DNA of 64,000 nucleotides. Source: Gymnothorax reevesii (taxonomy: Eukaryota; Chordata; Actinopteri; Anguilliformes; Muraenidae). Below, piece by piece: positions 44,100 through 57,187 of this stretch (the stretch's first letter is position 1; the number at the start of each line of letters is the position of its first letter). The position numbers and the translations under genes were made by a program. Under the pieces are notes generated by a model that was not told the DNA's origin, did no database searches, and was given only the letters and a program-made list of their open reading frames with translations. The DNA is taken from NCBI GenBank assembly GCA_029721435.1, contig CM056577.1, positions 113,086,219 to 113,150,218 of the forward strand, written 5' to 3'.

Positions 44100-45731
44100 G
44101 ACTGAATCAGAATCGAAAAAATTCCTCTAAAAGGTAATCGTCCTCTGGCTGACACCAATCATATTGAGGATCCCATTCTAACCCCTCCTCTTCCCCCTTT
44201 TCTCGTCTAGGAGGGTACGGTGAGACAACTTCCTCACACCCGCTCCAGGCATCAGCCTGCCCCATAGCTTGATGTCTGGGAGAACAAGTTTCATTCTCTG
44301 TACAATGAGACCTGCAATTGGTGCCCCCGTGGATGATAGAATTATTCTGTTCCCCCCAAATGATGCAAGGTCTATGTTCCCAAAATCAAGAATGCCCTAA
44401 AACAATTGAAAAAGCAGGGGAACTGATAATAAAAAACCGAACCTCCTCAGAATGGCCACCAAAGGAAATGAACATATTTAGCGGTTCAGAAATTTCGGTT
44501 ATAACTCTCATACTAAGCAGGCGCCCGTCCAAAGTTCTTTCAGAGCGTGGCTGTGAAAGAGGAACGGTGGGAAAGGAGTCCCTCCTAGCCCACTTAACAT
44601 CCATGAAACAATTTAAGGCGCCCGAATCCACAAACGCTTCGATAATAACCCTCCTGCTCCCCACAGTCAGTTCAACAGGGATTAGTGTTCGGAAGGGAAA
44701 TTGGGTCTGCCCCTCTAGCGCCCTCCAAACCGCTAGAGGGGTTTCCCGTTTCCCTGAAGCTTCGGGCGATGTGGACGGGTATGACCCGGCTCATTACAAT
44801 TAAAGCAGATTACTCTTCTGCGAGTAGTTTCATGAGTCCGACTCTCAAACGAACTATCAACTTGCATGGGCTCAATCGGAGTAGAATTTTCAGTGGGTGG
44901 AATAGGAGCCGCACGCTCTCCACTAGCAAACTTTGGCCCCATTATCAGCAAACGGCAACCTGTTGAGCTTCTCCCTGTTACGTTTGCGGATGTAATTGTC
45001 AATTCGCACGGCAGTGTGAACCAAAGAATCTAAATATGTACAGGGCTCCAATGTAGCCAATGCGTCTTTTATCTCCTCAGGGAGAGCATGACTGAACACA
45101 GACATAAGAGGAGCCTCTGGCCAGCCTGCCTCTGTAGCCAGCGAGCAAAATAAGATATGGAACTCTGCGGCACTTTCTTTGCCCTGTTTAAGGTGCATCA
45201 AACGCGTAGCTGCATCCTGACCACAAACATCTTGATCAAATACTGACACCATCTCCCGAACAAGAGCCTCTACAGAACTTACGACTGGTGAATTGGATCT
45301 GATAAGTGGGCCCACCCAAGTGAGTGCTGTGCCAGCCAACAGGGATAGTATAAATGCCTCCCGAGAATCCTCATTAACAAATCGTGACGGCTGAGCCTTA
45401 AAAATATCTCAAATTAGGCAATGAAATCCTTATATTTTCCGGCCTCGCTACTATATCTTTGAGGCAATTTTAACTTTGGTTCTTGGGGAAAGTGTATGGG
45501 CAATGCTTGTGCAACTTTTTGTGAAATTTGTGTAGACAGGGATCTAACACTCTCTGTCAAGCTTAACAGAACGCTCTCCTGTTTCTGAAGCAAATTCCCC
45601 TAAAGGCGGAGTCTCTCAGCTAAACCAGCTTGTTGATTGCCCAGGCTGGAAAGCCCTTTGCCGAAATCAGACAGCATGTCTTGCTGGCTGGTTACAGCCC
45701 TTTTAATCGAGGTCACCGCTGATGTCTCCAT
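44100..45731 (-). pseudogene. Sushi-like (chromovirus) gypsy gag and protease remnant
   Basis: The start codon is at 45731 (METSAVTSIKRAV). A stop at 45600 and another break near 45410 follow. The capsid region is open at 44923-45339 (GTALTWVGPLIRSN...LPEEIKDALATLEP). A zinc knuckle CFNCNEPGHTRPH, whose last Cys is replaced by His, is at about 44800, then a protease with VDSGALNCF and a GHS end (44386-44664). Sequence resembling the sushi linker follows to about 44100, and then the element stops, so RT and integrase are missing here. Confidence 0.8.
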
Positions 45732-46321
45732 GTTGGCTAGAGTGTACTGTGATGACTGGTGTTTCGAGACGCTAAACGCAGCGGCCGAAATGAAAGGAAG
45801 TCCAGCAAAATAAGAGAGACAAACCAACAAAAAGGGAGAGAGAGAGAGACTCACGCTCCCAACGGACAAAGATCTTAGTCCAGGTACAAAAGGAAGCAAA
45901 GTGAGCAGGACTGAAACAAAATAAAGGGAAAATCTCGACTACCGAGATAAAAAGATAAGGCACCAGACGATGCATAGAAAGAGAGAAATAACGAGAGAAA
46001 GATTCCCTTGCTAACTAGCACTTTCCTCTTTGCAACTAATTCCAAACACAATTCTCTAGCTACCTTACCAGCAAAAGTGCAAAGTAACACTGACACTCTA
46101 GCAAAGGCAGCGAGGCGGAACTTGGGTTAAAATAGAGTATGGGAGCCGCCCACAATAAATGCCAGCTGGCCAAAGAATTTGATTGTGGGAAAAACGATAT
46201 CGTACCAGACGAGTGAAAGAAAGAAAGCTTGCCAGCCTCCAAAAACCATGACAACTGGAAGTAATCAGAATGATGATTTGACAATTTGGTTATAATTATT
46301 CAAATTATAATTTGGTTTCTA

Positions 46322-46641
46322 ATTTAAGCTTGTGCCTGCCTGGCAAAATACATTGATATTTGCATTTGTTGTGGGTTTTCTGACTCTGAACAAACATATT
46401 TTCCAGTTTGGAGTCCTAGCTTCCAATTGGGTTAGGACTGTAAACACATGCCTGATCAACATGCTTGGTCTGCATTATGAGGTGGATTTTCCACGCTGTG
46501 ATGAGTGTTATTTGGACTGGTGCCAAGAGAATCTGGAATACCGAAAAGGAATCGGTCCCTGAACAGGCTTTCCGAGGAGAATTTTGTCATACCGAATAGG
46601 AATCGGTCTCTAAGCAGAGATCTTGTTTTGGGCCCCGACAA
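46322..46641 (-). repeat. Possible LTR piece upstream of the sushi-like gag
   Basis: On the minus strand it starts TGTCGGGGCCCAAAACAAGA, a typical LTR opening, and contains a tandem of GGGACCGATTCC/GAGACCGATTCC with TATTCGGTAT-like units. The other end is not defined. Confidence 0.35.
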
Positions 46642-47133
46642 TACCTAGTCATAACTGACGTCTATGTCAAATTATCGCACGGAATAAGACCGACAGCCTC
46701 TGAGATAATTCACCAAATTAGGTAGTAAAGATGTCTTGGTCCGGCGGAGTAAGGCATAGACTAGTTCTGAGTCCGATGCACAACATAGCTCTAAATTCAT
46801 AAATTGGAGTCAAAAATCATATTTATGCAAACGCAAGGTAAATGCGATTGGGTACACCTAAATTTTATATCCAAAATTTAATATGGAGTCAGATGAATTG
46901 TAAACGGTACAACATTAGGACTGCAGCATCCGCAAGGCACGTTTCCGGCCATTTAAAAGCAGAACGTGAAATACGTTTTCACGTTTAGCCTGAGGCAGTG
47001 GTCTAGTGCTGACGCTGTAGCCAGTCCCCATTATTATAATGGAGACTGTTTAAGACTTCCTTTTCCCTGGCTGTTAAGGCAACACGCTGAGACCCTCCGC
47101 CTCAGCTAGGACCCTCCTTGACCGAGTTGCACG
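46642..47133. other. Spacer between inverted gypsy remnants
   Basis: No ORF. May contain decayed pol or LTR sequence of the plus-strand remnant. Confidence 0.35.
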
Positions 47134-48045
47134 GTGTTTACAAAAGCGTCAGCGGTTGGCCTGCCCCTCAAAAACGTTAAGGAGGTGCAATGGTTTTTTG
47201 GTTTTACAAATTTTTCTAGGAGGTTTATCCGCAATTTTAGTGCAGAAGCTGCCACCATTATCGCGCTCACTAAGAAGAATACCTCCTTGTCGTTTGCTCC
47301 GGTAGCTGAGGCTGCTTTTCAGGAGTTAATGATTTAGCTCAGAACCCATTCTTACTTTGCCCGACCCCTCTCTCCCATTTGTTATGGAGGTGGATGTGTC
47401 GGAAGTCGGGGCAGGTGTCATTTTGTCCCAGTGCCCCCTGGGGACAATAAGTTGCACCCATGTGCCTACCTCTCCCGGTCGTTGTCGGCAGCTGAACGGA
47501 ATTACAGCATTGGTGACCGGGAGCTGTTGGCCATCAAGTTGGCATTAGAAGAGTGGCGCCATTGGTTGAAGGGGGCTGAACAGCCGTTTGTGGTTTGGAC
47601 GGATCATAAAAATCTCCAATACATCCAACAGACTAAACGACGTAATTCTCGGCAAGTGCGGTGGTAGTTGTTTTTCAACTGCTTTAACTTCACGTTAACC
47701 TATTGCCCGGGGTCTAAAAACATCAAGCCCGAGGCTTTGCCGCGGATTCACGACCGCTCCGGTCATGACCCTATTCCTGAACTGGTTATCCCGGCAGCTC
47801 AAATTGTGGCTCCCATTCAGTGGGACTTCGAGTCTGTTGTGCGAGAGGTGTTGAAAAATGATCCCGGACCTGGTGAGGAGCCACCTGACTGTTTATTTGT
47901 TCCTTTAGCAGTGCAGGTTTTAAGTTCTCCAGTGGGAGCACTCTTCCCGTCTGACTGGTCACCCAGGGGTTCATCGGACCAAGCAGTTCTTAGCCAGACA
48001 TCTTTGGTGGCCCAGCATGATGGAGGACATCTGGGAGGTTGTAGC
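47134..48045 (+). pseudogene. Gypsy pol remnant: RT C-terminus, RNase H, integrase start
   Basis: In three frames: VKEVQWFFGFTNFSRRFI, then [19 protein letters not shown] (first RNase H Asp), [33 protein letters not shown] and FNFTLTYCPGSKN, ending with an integrase-like FLARHLWWPS block at about 47990. Breaks lie at about 47337, 47430 and 47667. Sequence style matches sushi chromoviruses. It lies opposite to the gag remnant to its left and ends abruptly at a Tc1 fragment. Confidence 0.85.
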
Positions 48046-48912
48046 TGTATTGTTGCCAAAAAGCTCTATCTTGGTCTCATCTGACCAAAGCACACGGTCC
48101 CAGTTGAAGTCCTAGTACTGCTTAGCGAACTCCAGACGTTTGCGTTTATGACTGTGAGTGAGAAAAGGTTTTTTCCGTGCATGCCTCCCAAACAGCTTGT
48201 TGGCATGTAGATAGCGCCTGATGGTGGTTTTGGAGACTTTGTGACCCCAAGATGCTACCATTTGTTGCAATTCCTTAACAGTGAGCTTTGGAGAAGTTTT
48301 TATTTCTCTTACCATCCTCCTCACTGTGCGTGGTGGCAAAATAACCTCGCGTCCTCATCCAGGCTTGTTTACCACTGTTCCAGTTGTTTTAAACTTCTTA
48401 ATGATTCCTCTGACAGTAGATATGGGCAGGTGAAGGCGAGTGGCTATTTTCTTGTAGCCATTGCCTGACTTGTGAAGGTCGACACACATCTGCCTTACTT
48501 GAATGGTGTGTTCGTTTGTCTTTCCCATGCTGAAGAGTGGATAAGAGAAATGGCCTCTGCGACATGTCTTTTTATACCCCAGGGAAACAGTAAGCGATGA
48601 ATAACTAATTAAAAGTTCCTAGATACTCTGATCAACTTTGTAAACTACTGTTGAAATGACAGAAATACTTCAATTACATTTAATTCCTTGGACTTGTTAG
48701 GGGTGCCAATAATTGTGGAACAGGCGATTTTATGAAAAATAATTATCTTTTAGTCAGGGATTGTTTTTTCCCTTAAAATTAACTTGAATGGAAGGTTGCA
48801 TTTTTCTACAATTTTCAGTGTGAGAGTATGCTTCTGCAATAGAAATTGAATTTATTTTAAGGCTTTTAACATTACTTAACCAGGGGTGCCAATAATTAGG
48901 GAGGGTGTTGTA
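48046..48912 (-). mobile_element. Truncated Tc1-like element (N-terminal half)
   Basis: Transposase starts at 48528 (MGKTNEHTIQVRQMCVDLHK) with HTH, then RTVRRMVREIKTSPKLT and a second HTH, and enters the catalytic region with DRVLWSDETKIELFG at about 48080 before stopping. A TIR-like end with ATTGGCACCCC lies at about 48885-48910. The second half and other TIR are missing, replaced by gypsy sequence. Confidence 0.85.
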
Positions 48913-49985
48913 TTTTACCATTGAGTAAGGGGCACTTTAATTAAATAGGCACCACATTGTATCGGGCATTTTAATAATATAAAGTTTATACTTGCATTTC
49001 TGACATTGAAATAAGTAAGCAAATAAATAAGTAAAGTGATAGTGCTGCTGACGGCAAATTTCCTCAATCAAATTTTCATCATTAGTCGGAGCATACTATA
49101 ACGTTGCAATTTGCTTATACTTCAGAAACATTTGCACAATGTCAGTCAGTTCAATTTCAACTGATACTTTTTATATGTAGCCTACTTCCTAAGAGCAATG
49201 GATACTTAACAATTAAAGCTAGGAATTTGAGCAAGCGTTTTTGTCTATGCGCCCATATTATTTGCCTTTAAATTAGAACATATATGCCTTTAATTGATAA
49301 TGTCTCATTAGATAAATGTCTGAATCAATCATTTTGCAACTGCGCAAAAATAGATTTAGTCATTTCGGAACTGAAAGGTCCAAGACGGCACTTCAGCACT
49401 TGGAAAATGGTAAGCTTGGCAAAAACAAGACAGTTGTGAATTTCAGCTGTGACGACTTTGTCAGTCATTTTGTTCCGTTATGTAATTATTATCAGAGAAT
49501 GGTTAATTGATGGTAATATCTGGATGTGCCTAAGCAGATAACGCTTAACATAAAGAGCATTGCTGAAAATCCACAGGGGTCCGCTTTTGACCCCTGTCAT
49601 TGCCCTGAGTGTTAAAGACAAGAACAATCAGTTGTGAAGGTTCGGCTGCGTGTGGAACCGCACACGGCTCTTGATCCATCATTTTTCAAAGACCTCTCCC
49701 AGGTAATTCTGCAATTTTTAAGGCCTGTTACCAAATTGTTTCACTGATTGATGTAATCTGCTATGCCCTCATGTGCCGGTATTTAAACAAGGAGAAAAAA
49801 CTTATCAGTAGTAATTGCCATGTCCAGAAACACAATTCTTCATTTAATATTACATATATAGCAGCCCCTGCAAAGACAGCCAAAAATTGCCAAATCTGCT
49901 TATATTCCAAGCTGATCTAGCGGGGTATTGGGTTAAGTTTTCAAAACCAGCAATAATCGCGCCTCGGTTAGTGTTTTATGAAAAA
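48913..49985. other. Spacer, no gene
   Basis: AT-rich sequence with short unsupported ORFs only (e.g. 49316-49510). Confidence 0.5.
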
Positions 49986-50361
49986 TGTATTGTATCCATC
50001 CATGTTTTCCTTATACATTTCTAACCAAAAAAAAAATTAAAGAGAGCAAAAACAAACACATCCATAATTCACATCACTTATAATTTACCTAGTCATAAAA
50101 CCAGCATTATTATAAAACATTTTCTTTCCCTCCCACAGCCTTTTAAAATCAGAGTAACAAACACAACCTGATCTATACAGCAACCAGATACATTAATAAA
50201 AAAAAAACCTTTATCCAGAGCAGCAATGTACACTTTATACAATTCACCTTCACACCATCCCTGCTGCATCGCCATATACAAAGTCTTGACCTGGCCTCCT
50301 TACTTCTCCTCCTCCAAACACGAGGTTCCAAGCTGCCAGTCCCCATCTGTTCCTGGCCCAT

Positions 50362-52660
50362 TCAAGTCCTTTTCTCCGCAGATCCCTCTGCATGTAGTCT
50401 TTGGTGTAAGCCATCGGCATTCCTCCTCATTGCGTTGCTTGTCAGTGTTTTCTTTTGTGTCAGTAACAATGCTCTAGCTGTCCAGATAGCCTGTTTCACA
50501 CAGCTTATCACCATCCATAAACACCGCCATTTCTGTAGCCTCCTCTGCCCACTACACCCAAACATTACCGTCTGAAAGGATAGACTTGAGCCTGGCTCCA
50601 AAAACAGCTCCAATAAAGGCTCATACTGAATCCATAGTTCCCGGACCACTTGACAGTCCCATAGACAGTGCACCACCGTCTCCTCCTTGGGACACTGGTC
50701 TCTAGGGCATTTTGAGGATCTGGCCAGCCTCCTCCCATGCATTACCTCATGGACTCCAAGAACCCAGTGCGCCGCCAGCCAGGCCAAACCTCTATGACGA
50801 TGCAGCAGGTCAGGGTGGGTCACCGCCTTCCATACCTCCACTAACTGGCCTCCCACCTGGCACACTGTTTCTCAGCCCTGGATAAAATTTAAAAGAGCTT
50901 TATATTGACACATTATTTCTTTCCCCACACCTCCCAACTCATTTTTAATGATCAATTTTTTCATGCCATCATAAATACACAGCAGTTTAAAAGACTCCTT
51001 AAAAACCCCCCCAATAAAAAAAAAAAACGTACAAAAAAGGCTGCTTTACATTTCATCAATATACACAAAGACACGTGGATTGAAATAAAATGACACCATA
51101 AAACAACGTAAAAATCTGGGACTCCCCTTCCCCCTTTTTCTTCAAAACATGAAGAAGAGCATGAAGGCTTTTTTTCAAAACATGCCTTTGCATCCTCTCC
51201 CACTTACAGCCCCACAAGAAATAAAACATCAAACGATCCAGGTGATAAAAAACAGTAAACGGAGGAATAAACACAGTGCCCACAAACAATAACATCGGTA
51301 AAATTATTGCTTTTAAAATCAAAACTTTCCCTTCCATTGTTAATTGTCTTGAGCGCCAAAAATTCAACTTCTTCTCAATCTTGAATAAAATGTCATCCCA
51401 ATTCCCTTCTCCCAAACCTTCTGAATTAAAATTAACCCCAAAGATCCTCACCTGGTCTGTCACTTCTGTCAAGGGCATGTCCAGCTTCTCCGTCTCTGTC
51501 CCTTGTCCATATAGCTTCAGACTACATTTCTCTCTATTCAGTCTTGCAGCAGATGCTTGTCCAAACCATTCAGTCCTGTCCAAAGTCCTGTCCACTGAAG
51601 TCCGGTCAGTGCAAAGAACAGTTACGTCATCCATGTATAAAACACATCTAGTCTCGTGCCCTCCACTCCCTGGAATGCCCAATCCAGTTATACTGGCTTC
51701 CCTTCTCAAAACTTGTGCTAGTGGCTCTATACAGCTAACAAACAGGAGCGGCGATAGTGGGCAACCCCGGCGGACCCCAGAGTTGACATTCACTGCCTTT
51801 GACAAGACCCCATTGACCATAATTCTACTTGTCACATCTGTGTAGAGAAGTCCCACCCATGCTAAAAAACCCACCGGAAACCCCATTTTTTGCAGTACTT
51901 TAAACATATACTGGTGCAAGACCCGATCGTCAGCTTTCTCAAAGTCTAAATTTAGCACCGCGAGCCGAATGTTTCTGTCTCTCAGAAACATAACAGATGG
52001 CGTCTCTCACCAGTACAAGGCTGTCCGTGATCCTCCTGCCAGCCACAGCACAATTTTGATCTGAGTGAATAACGTCCTCTAAAACAGTTTTCATCCTTCG
52101 TGTTAAAATCTTACTAAGCAGTTTAAAATCCACATTTAGTAAAGTAATTGAACGCCAGTTTTTAATCTCTTCCTTTTCACCTTTTTTAAACAGAAGAGTC
52201 ACCATTCCTTCTCTAAAACTCTGTGGTAAAATCCTAAAATTCCTAAATTCCCTAAAAACAGCTAAGAGGTCAGATCCCACGAAATCCCAAAAATTTTAAA
52301 TAAAACTCAACAGGCAACCCATCTAATCCTGGAGATTTGCACTTGTGAAAAGATTTAAGACTGTTACATAATTCACCCATTTCAATTTGTGATCCCAGCC
52401 CTTCCTTCTCTTTAACTGTTCCCTCTATAAAACCTTATACCTCTTTTATAATTCTTTCCTCTACCTCTTTTCCCCAGCTTTGAATAAAAGTTTTCCACTC
52501 CTTCAAACATTCCCTTTGTGTCTTTTTCGACTTTCCCATCTTCCCTCTTCAGACCTTTCATGACTCCTCCCCTTGACATATTTTTTCAAAAAAAACTAAC
52601 GTGTGCACTTCTCTCCCTCATCTGTTTGTCTCTCCTTACTCCGAAATATAACTGATTTAC
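50362..52660 (-). pseudogene. Reverse transcriptase and C-terminal zinc region of the L1-Tx1-like LINE
   Basis: The RT fingers lie in 51939-52280 (GMVTLLFKKGEKEEIKNWRS, LNVDFKLLSKIL). Palm and thumb are in 51056-51991 with LNLDFEKADDRV (usually FDRV), GVRRGCPLSPLLF and the catalytic YMDD. After another frame break, 50362-50865 has CPRDQCPKEETVVHCLWDC, the C-terminal Cys/His motif. At least three breaks. Not functional as it stands. Confidence 0.85.
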
Positions 52661-52688
52661 ATTGATTCTCTACTAACATGGCCATCTC

Positions 52689-53720
52689 CTACTTCACCTC
52701 CTTTACCTCCTTTTTAAAATCAAATCCCATCCTCACTAAATCATAATATCTATTTCGTCTCCTCTGTAACCCGACCCAAACCCTCTTTTGTTTTGCTTTC
52801 CTCTCTTTGCCAACCCGGATAACGAAACTTTTAATCCTCCCCTTTACCTCCTCCCACCATTCAGCCCGTGTAGTAAAAAATTCCTGGAGGGATTGCCATT
52901 CTTTATATTGTCCTCTGAATGCCATCACCACTGCCAAGTCCTCCAGCAAATGACCGTTCAGCTTCCAAATTCCTCTGCCAATCCCTAATCCTGACTCCAT
53001 GGCCAGGGAGCAGCTGAGCAGGGAATGGTCAGAGTAAAAAACTGCGTTCAGTGATGCCAAAAGACCAGCAAAACCCTGTGCAAAGAGAGAATCAATCCTC
53101 GATGCCCGAGATCCATCATTTGACTGCCAAGTGAACCCATCCTGACCAGGATGAAGAGAAGAATAAATATCACACCGATTAAAATCCAATAAAATTCTTT
53201 TCGAGTAAAGAGATGTTTTATCCAACCTAAAATCATCTCCAGCACCCTTCCGCCCCGCTCGGTCTAAAACACAATTAAAATCCCCCACCAAAAGTAATGG
53301 TTCCCTCCCCAACAGGAATGGAGGTAATTCTTGCAGTAGTTGTAATTTCTCCTGCTTATAGGGTGAACAATAAATATTTAAAAGGTTAAACTTGATACCA
53401 TTAAAAGACAAAGTTGAAAACAAAAGTCTACCATTCACCACCACCGTACTCCCCAACACCTCCACCCCTTTGTTTTTTATCAACACAGCCACTCCATCTG
53501 AACGGTTTTCATTTCACCCGCTCCAAACTGACGATCCGAGCCATCATATCTTCTTCCAATCCTTGTAAGAGGAGAGATATGATAACCCGCATTCCTGTAG
53601 GCAAATTATATCTGCCTGCACCCCATCCAAAGCTGTCAGAACACACCTTGCCCTCATTACTGTCCTCACACTATGAACTTTAATCGTTACCACTGTGAGG
53701 GGTATAAACTGAGTGCTCAT
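52689..53720 (-). pseudogene. APE endonuclease of the L1-Tx1-like LINE
   Basis: ORF2 starts near 53720 (MSTQFIPL...). IICLQECGL marks the first catalytic Glu block. Stops and a frame change follow at about 53545-53495. The next frame gives LLLVGDFNCVLDR (Asp/Asn), SRIDSLFAQ and FYSDHSLLSC (Asp/His), the full set of APE-type motifs. It ends at a stop near 52690. Confidence 0.85.
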
Positions 53721-54090
53721 TTTAAAGTGAAAAGATAGAAAAACCAAACCTATTAAGAACACACCCACAGAAGAAACTGTATGTCTTACCTCCATTTTCA
53801 TTTTCGACTTTCCTCTACCGTCCTTCAATTCGACATCATCAGGGCTAGCATTTGATTCAAGGACATACGGCATTTCATTTGGAGATGCCGCTTTATAAAT
53901 TGGTGAGGCTCCAGGTTCATCACTATCAGATAAAAAAATTGATCTACTGCTTTCTCTTCTCCATTTTCCCCCTCCTATTGCCTCCACCGACTCACCATCC
54001 TCATCCTCTACCACCCTCTTCAAAGACCCCAACTGCACTTCCATTTGAGCACACTGTGCTCAGGTTCAGATTCCACTGTCTCCATGGACC

Positions 54091-55116
54091 CTACCTCCGA
54101 ATCGGACTCCTAAACCCACCCACATCCTCTCCTCTGTTCCACCTCCATTCCTCCTGACGCAAGGACTTACCCTTCCCATCCTCTCCTGCTTCCCCACTAC
54201 CTCCCTCAAACTCAACACTAACCTGTGCCTTATGCTCACTCCTCCCCTCCACCCTTCCTATTCTCTCACTTAACTTCAGCTCCTCCCCCTCCTTAACCTC
54301 ACTTACTTCCTCTTGATCCCCTTCCTCAGGCTCAGGAACTACTCCCCCATTTTGTTCCTGAGACTCTAAAATCCCAGCCAAAAAACTACTATCCTTATTT
54401 TTTCCTTTCATCCCTTCTCCTCCCTCCTCAAACCCTTTTCCTATGTCTCCCCCTTTCTCTCTCTCACTTTTTTCACCTGTTTCACTAGCTCCCTCTGCTG
54501 GTCCCTGGGCCTCCTCTGCCTGCCTCGCCCGTTCAGCCCTTGCGACCTGCCTCACCCAATTTGCAAAAGAATCCGGGCAGTCCCAAAACAAATGTGTTGG
54601 GGACCCACACAAATTGCACTTAAGCCCATCTTGACAGTCCTTTAATAAATGTCCAATTTCCCAGCACTTAGAACAAATCATTCCTTTACAGCCTCCTACT
54701 AAATGTCCAAAAGCACCACACTTTCTACAAAGCTTTGGTTGCCCTTGATAAAAGATGAACCCACGATTTTCTCCTATAATAATCATTGAGGGCAGATGTT
54801 TCAACCCTCCGTAACCATTCCCATTTGGATATGATTTCTCTGCAACCCGCCAACTCCCATTCCAAATTCCATCCAAATCCAGCACCTTCTCAGGTGGGGC
54901 TCGAACCAAACAAAACCTACTTAGCAAAGTAGTGAAATCCCACTCATTTACTACTTCACTAAACATTTTTATAATGACTACTTTCAAAGAATCATCTGTC
55001 AATCTTTCAATTTCAAACATATTAAACTTCTCTTTCACGGTGTCAAATTTCTCCCAGAACGTCCTCAAATGCACCTGGGTCAGAAAACTCAAGTCAAATC
55101 CTTTCCCTTGAAGCAA
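54091..55116 (-). pseudogene. ORF1 protein of the L1-Tx1-like LINE
   Basis: A 341-codon open frame. The N-terminal part has DSLKVVIIKMFSEVVNEW and FCLVRAPPEKVLDLDGIW. Three adjacent CCHC knuckles follow: CRKCGAFGHLVGGC, CSKCWEIGHLLKDC and CNLCGSPTHLFWDC. The C-terminus is a low-complexity Glu/Gly/Lys-rich tail. A nucleic-acid chaperone is the expected role. The frame probably began further upstream, where stops now lie, so I call it decayed though long. Confidence 0.8.
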
Positions 55117-55689
55117 AGCAATTTAACAATTAACATCCGCAGGTGAAAACCCCAAAATACCCTTCACAAATTTCCAAGAAAAATCAAGCCTCGAAATTTC
55201 CATCAACCGCCCATCCTTTTCCCTTAAAATAAATCAGACACAACAGTGCCTTCGGGCTCCGACCTTTGCAACCGACATCCCTTAGGCACTATTGCTCCCC
55301 GCAAAACCAATAATGAAAAAAACCTACACACAAAGAAAACACAAAACGGACAAAAAAAAGCCCCGAAGGGCCTTACCTCAAAGAAAAAAACCAACTCGTC
55401 TCCAAAACCAACCTATGAGAAAAAAAACAAGAATATAAAGTTATTGATGCACACACAATGAAATATCACTCACCAAATCAGATAATGAACCTTCCAGGTG
55501 ATGATACTGCCACTGCGCAAAGATAAATAAGATTACTTCTTCTTCTTCTTTTGAATTTGATTGGCGGTTGGGAACCATTCTGGTGCATTACCACCACCAA
55601 CCGGACTGGAGTGTGGATCAGGACATTTTCCCCGTCTAAATAATATTAAATTAAATACAAAAAAAAAAAAAAAAAACCTTTTTGATACT

Positions 55690-57182
55690 TAACTATATTC
55701 TTTCCATTAACCTGGTCTTCTTTAAATAATCAACTAATTCCCTGATCACAAGTTGTCCTGAATCTCCTGAAATACTCCTCAAACTGACACTCAGTTTTGC
55801 TTTTTCTAAAGCTGAGATCAATGGCTTCCTTTCTTCCTCATAACCCCAACATTCTATTGACACATGTTGGACAGATTCTACCTCACACTTTAAACATTTT
55901 CCTGTTGCGTGTTTCCCTGTTTTTTGAAGTGATGAATTGAGCCCTGTATGTCCTATTCTAAGTCAAGTGATGACTGCCTCCTCTCTCCGATTCCTGCCAA
56001 TATTTCTTCACCTTCTAATCTGTCTTTGGATGCTATAAAGATGTCTTCCTGCGTCCTGTATATCCCAATATTCCTGCCATATTTTCTCCATTTGTTCTCT
56101 GATTATCTTTTTACATTCATTTTTAGACAAAGGAATTTAAAGGTCTATTGTTTGCAGTTTGAGTGACAGCTTTGCCAATTTGTCTACACTTTCATTTCCC
56201 CCTACTCCTACACGAGCTGGGACCCATACAAAGCAGACAGCCATATCTGGTCTGTGCATTCTGTATGTAATATTATGGATTTGAAATATTAAATCATCAT
56301 TGATTGATATATACTTATTAGTGATGACCCGGCTGCTCCCCAATCTCGCCCAGGCAGACATCTTAAGAGGTTGTTGACCTTTTTACATTTCTCTTTTATT
56401 TTATCAATGTGTTGTTTCCAAGTTAGTTTTTCATCAAACACTAGACCAAGGAATCTCACTTCACTAACCTGTTTAAGAGTTTGTCCATATAATTTTAAGG
56501 ATATTTCTTTATGTCGTCTAGAAAAACATATGACCTGTGTTTTTTCCACTGATAATTTGAACCCCCATTTGTTTGACCATTGTTCTACTGAATTTATAGC
56601 TGTTTGTAATTTCCTCTGACAATATTCTAAGTTCTGTCCCCTTATCCACACTGTCCCATCATCTGCATACAATGATTTCCCAATTCCCTCCTCTACATGT
56701 TCAAATATATCATTTATCATTATATTGAATATGACTGGGCTACAAACACTGCCTTGCGGGGTGCCGTTCTCAACTTGATATTGTTTTGAATATTCTTTAC
56801 CAACTCTTACTTCTATTGTTCTTCCTATTAGGAAATCCTGAACCCAATTGTATATATCTTACCACCCATCCCCAATGCATTTAATGTGATAAGCAGTCCT
56901 TCTTTCCATAACATATCGTGAGCTTTTTCTATGTCAAAAAATACTGCTATCACTACTTCTTTATTGGTTTGTGCTTTCCTAATTTCTGATTCTAGTCGTA
57001 ATATTGAGTCCATAGTGTTTCTTCCTTGACGGAACCCACTTTGATATGGAGAGAACAATTCCATTCTTTAAAGATGGTATGTTAGCATATCCGTTTCCGT
57101 TCTCTCCATTGTTTTTCCTAGTTGTGATGTAAGCGCTATTGGTCTATAACTTAAAGGTTCCGATGGATCTTTTCCAGGTTTT
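55690..57182 (-). pseudogene. RT, RNase H and zinc tail of the I-group LINE
   Basis: From the LTR border: VLKPGKDPSEPLSYRPIALT (57080-57180), SPYQSGFRQGRNTMDSI and VAVFFDIEKA-like Asp block (56828-57064; AVFFDIEKAHD), catalytic YADD (in KSLYADDGTVW, 56289-56720), KLTWKQHI, then RNase H end CFVWVPARVGVGGNESVDKL (56137-56361). A decayed Cys/His motif follows (about 55770-55960). Several frame changes. Confidence 0.85.
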
Positions 57183-57187
57183 AAAAC

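Larger units (their letters stand above)
49986..55525 (-). mobile_element. L1-Tx1-like LINE, near full length
   Basis: Minus-strand element with ORF1 (three CCHC knuckles) followed by ORF2 (APE endonuclease, RT, C-terminal zinc motif). The two-ORF layout and the sequence style of RT and tail fit the L1/Tx1 clade. Both ORFs carry breaks. The 5' end touches the 3' end of the I-group LINE near 55525. The 3' end near 49990 has no obvious poly-A tail. Confidence 0.85.
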
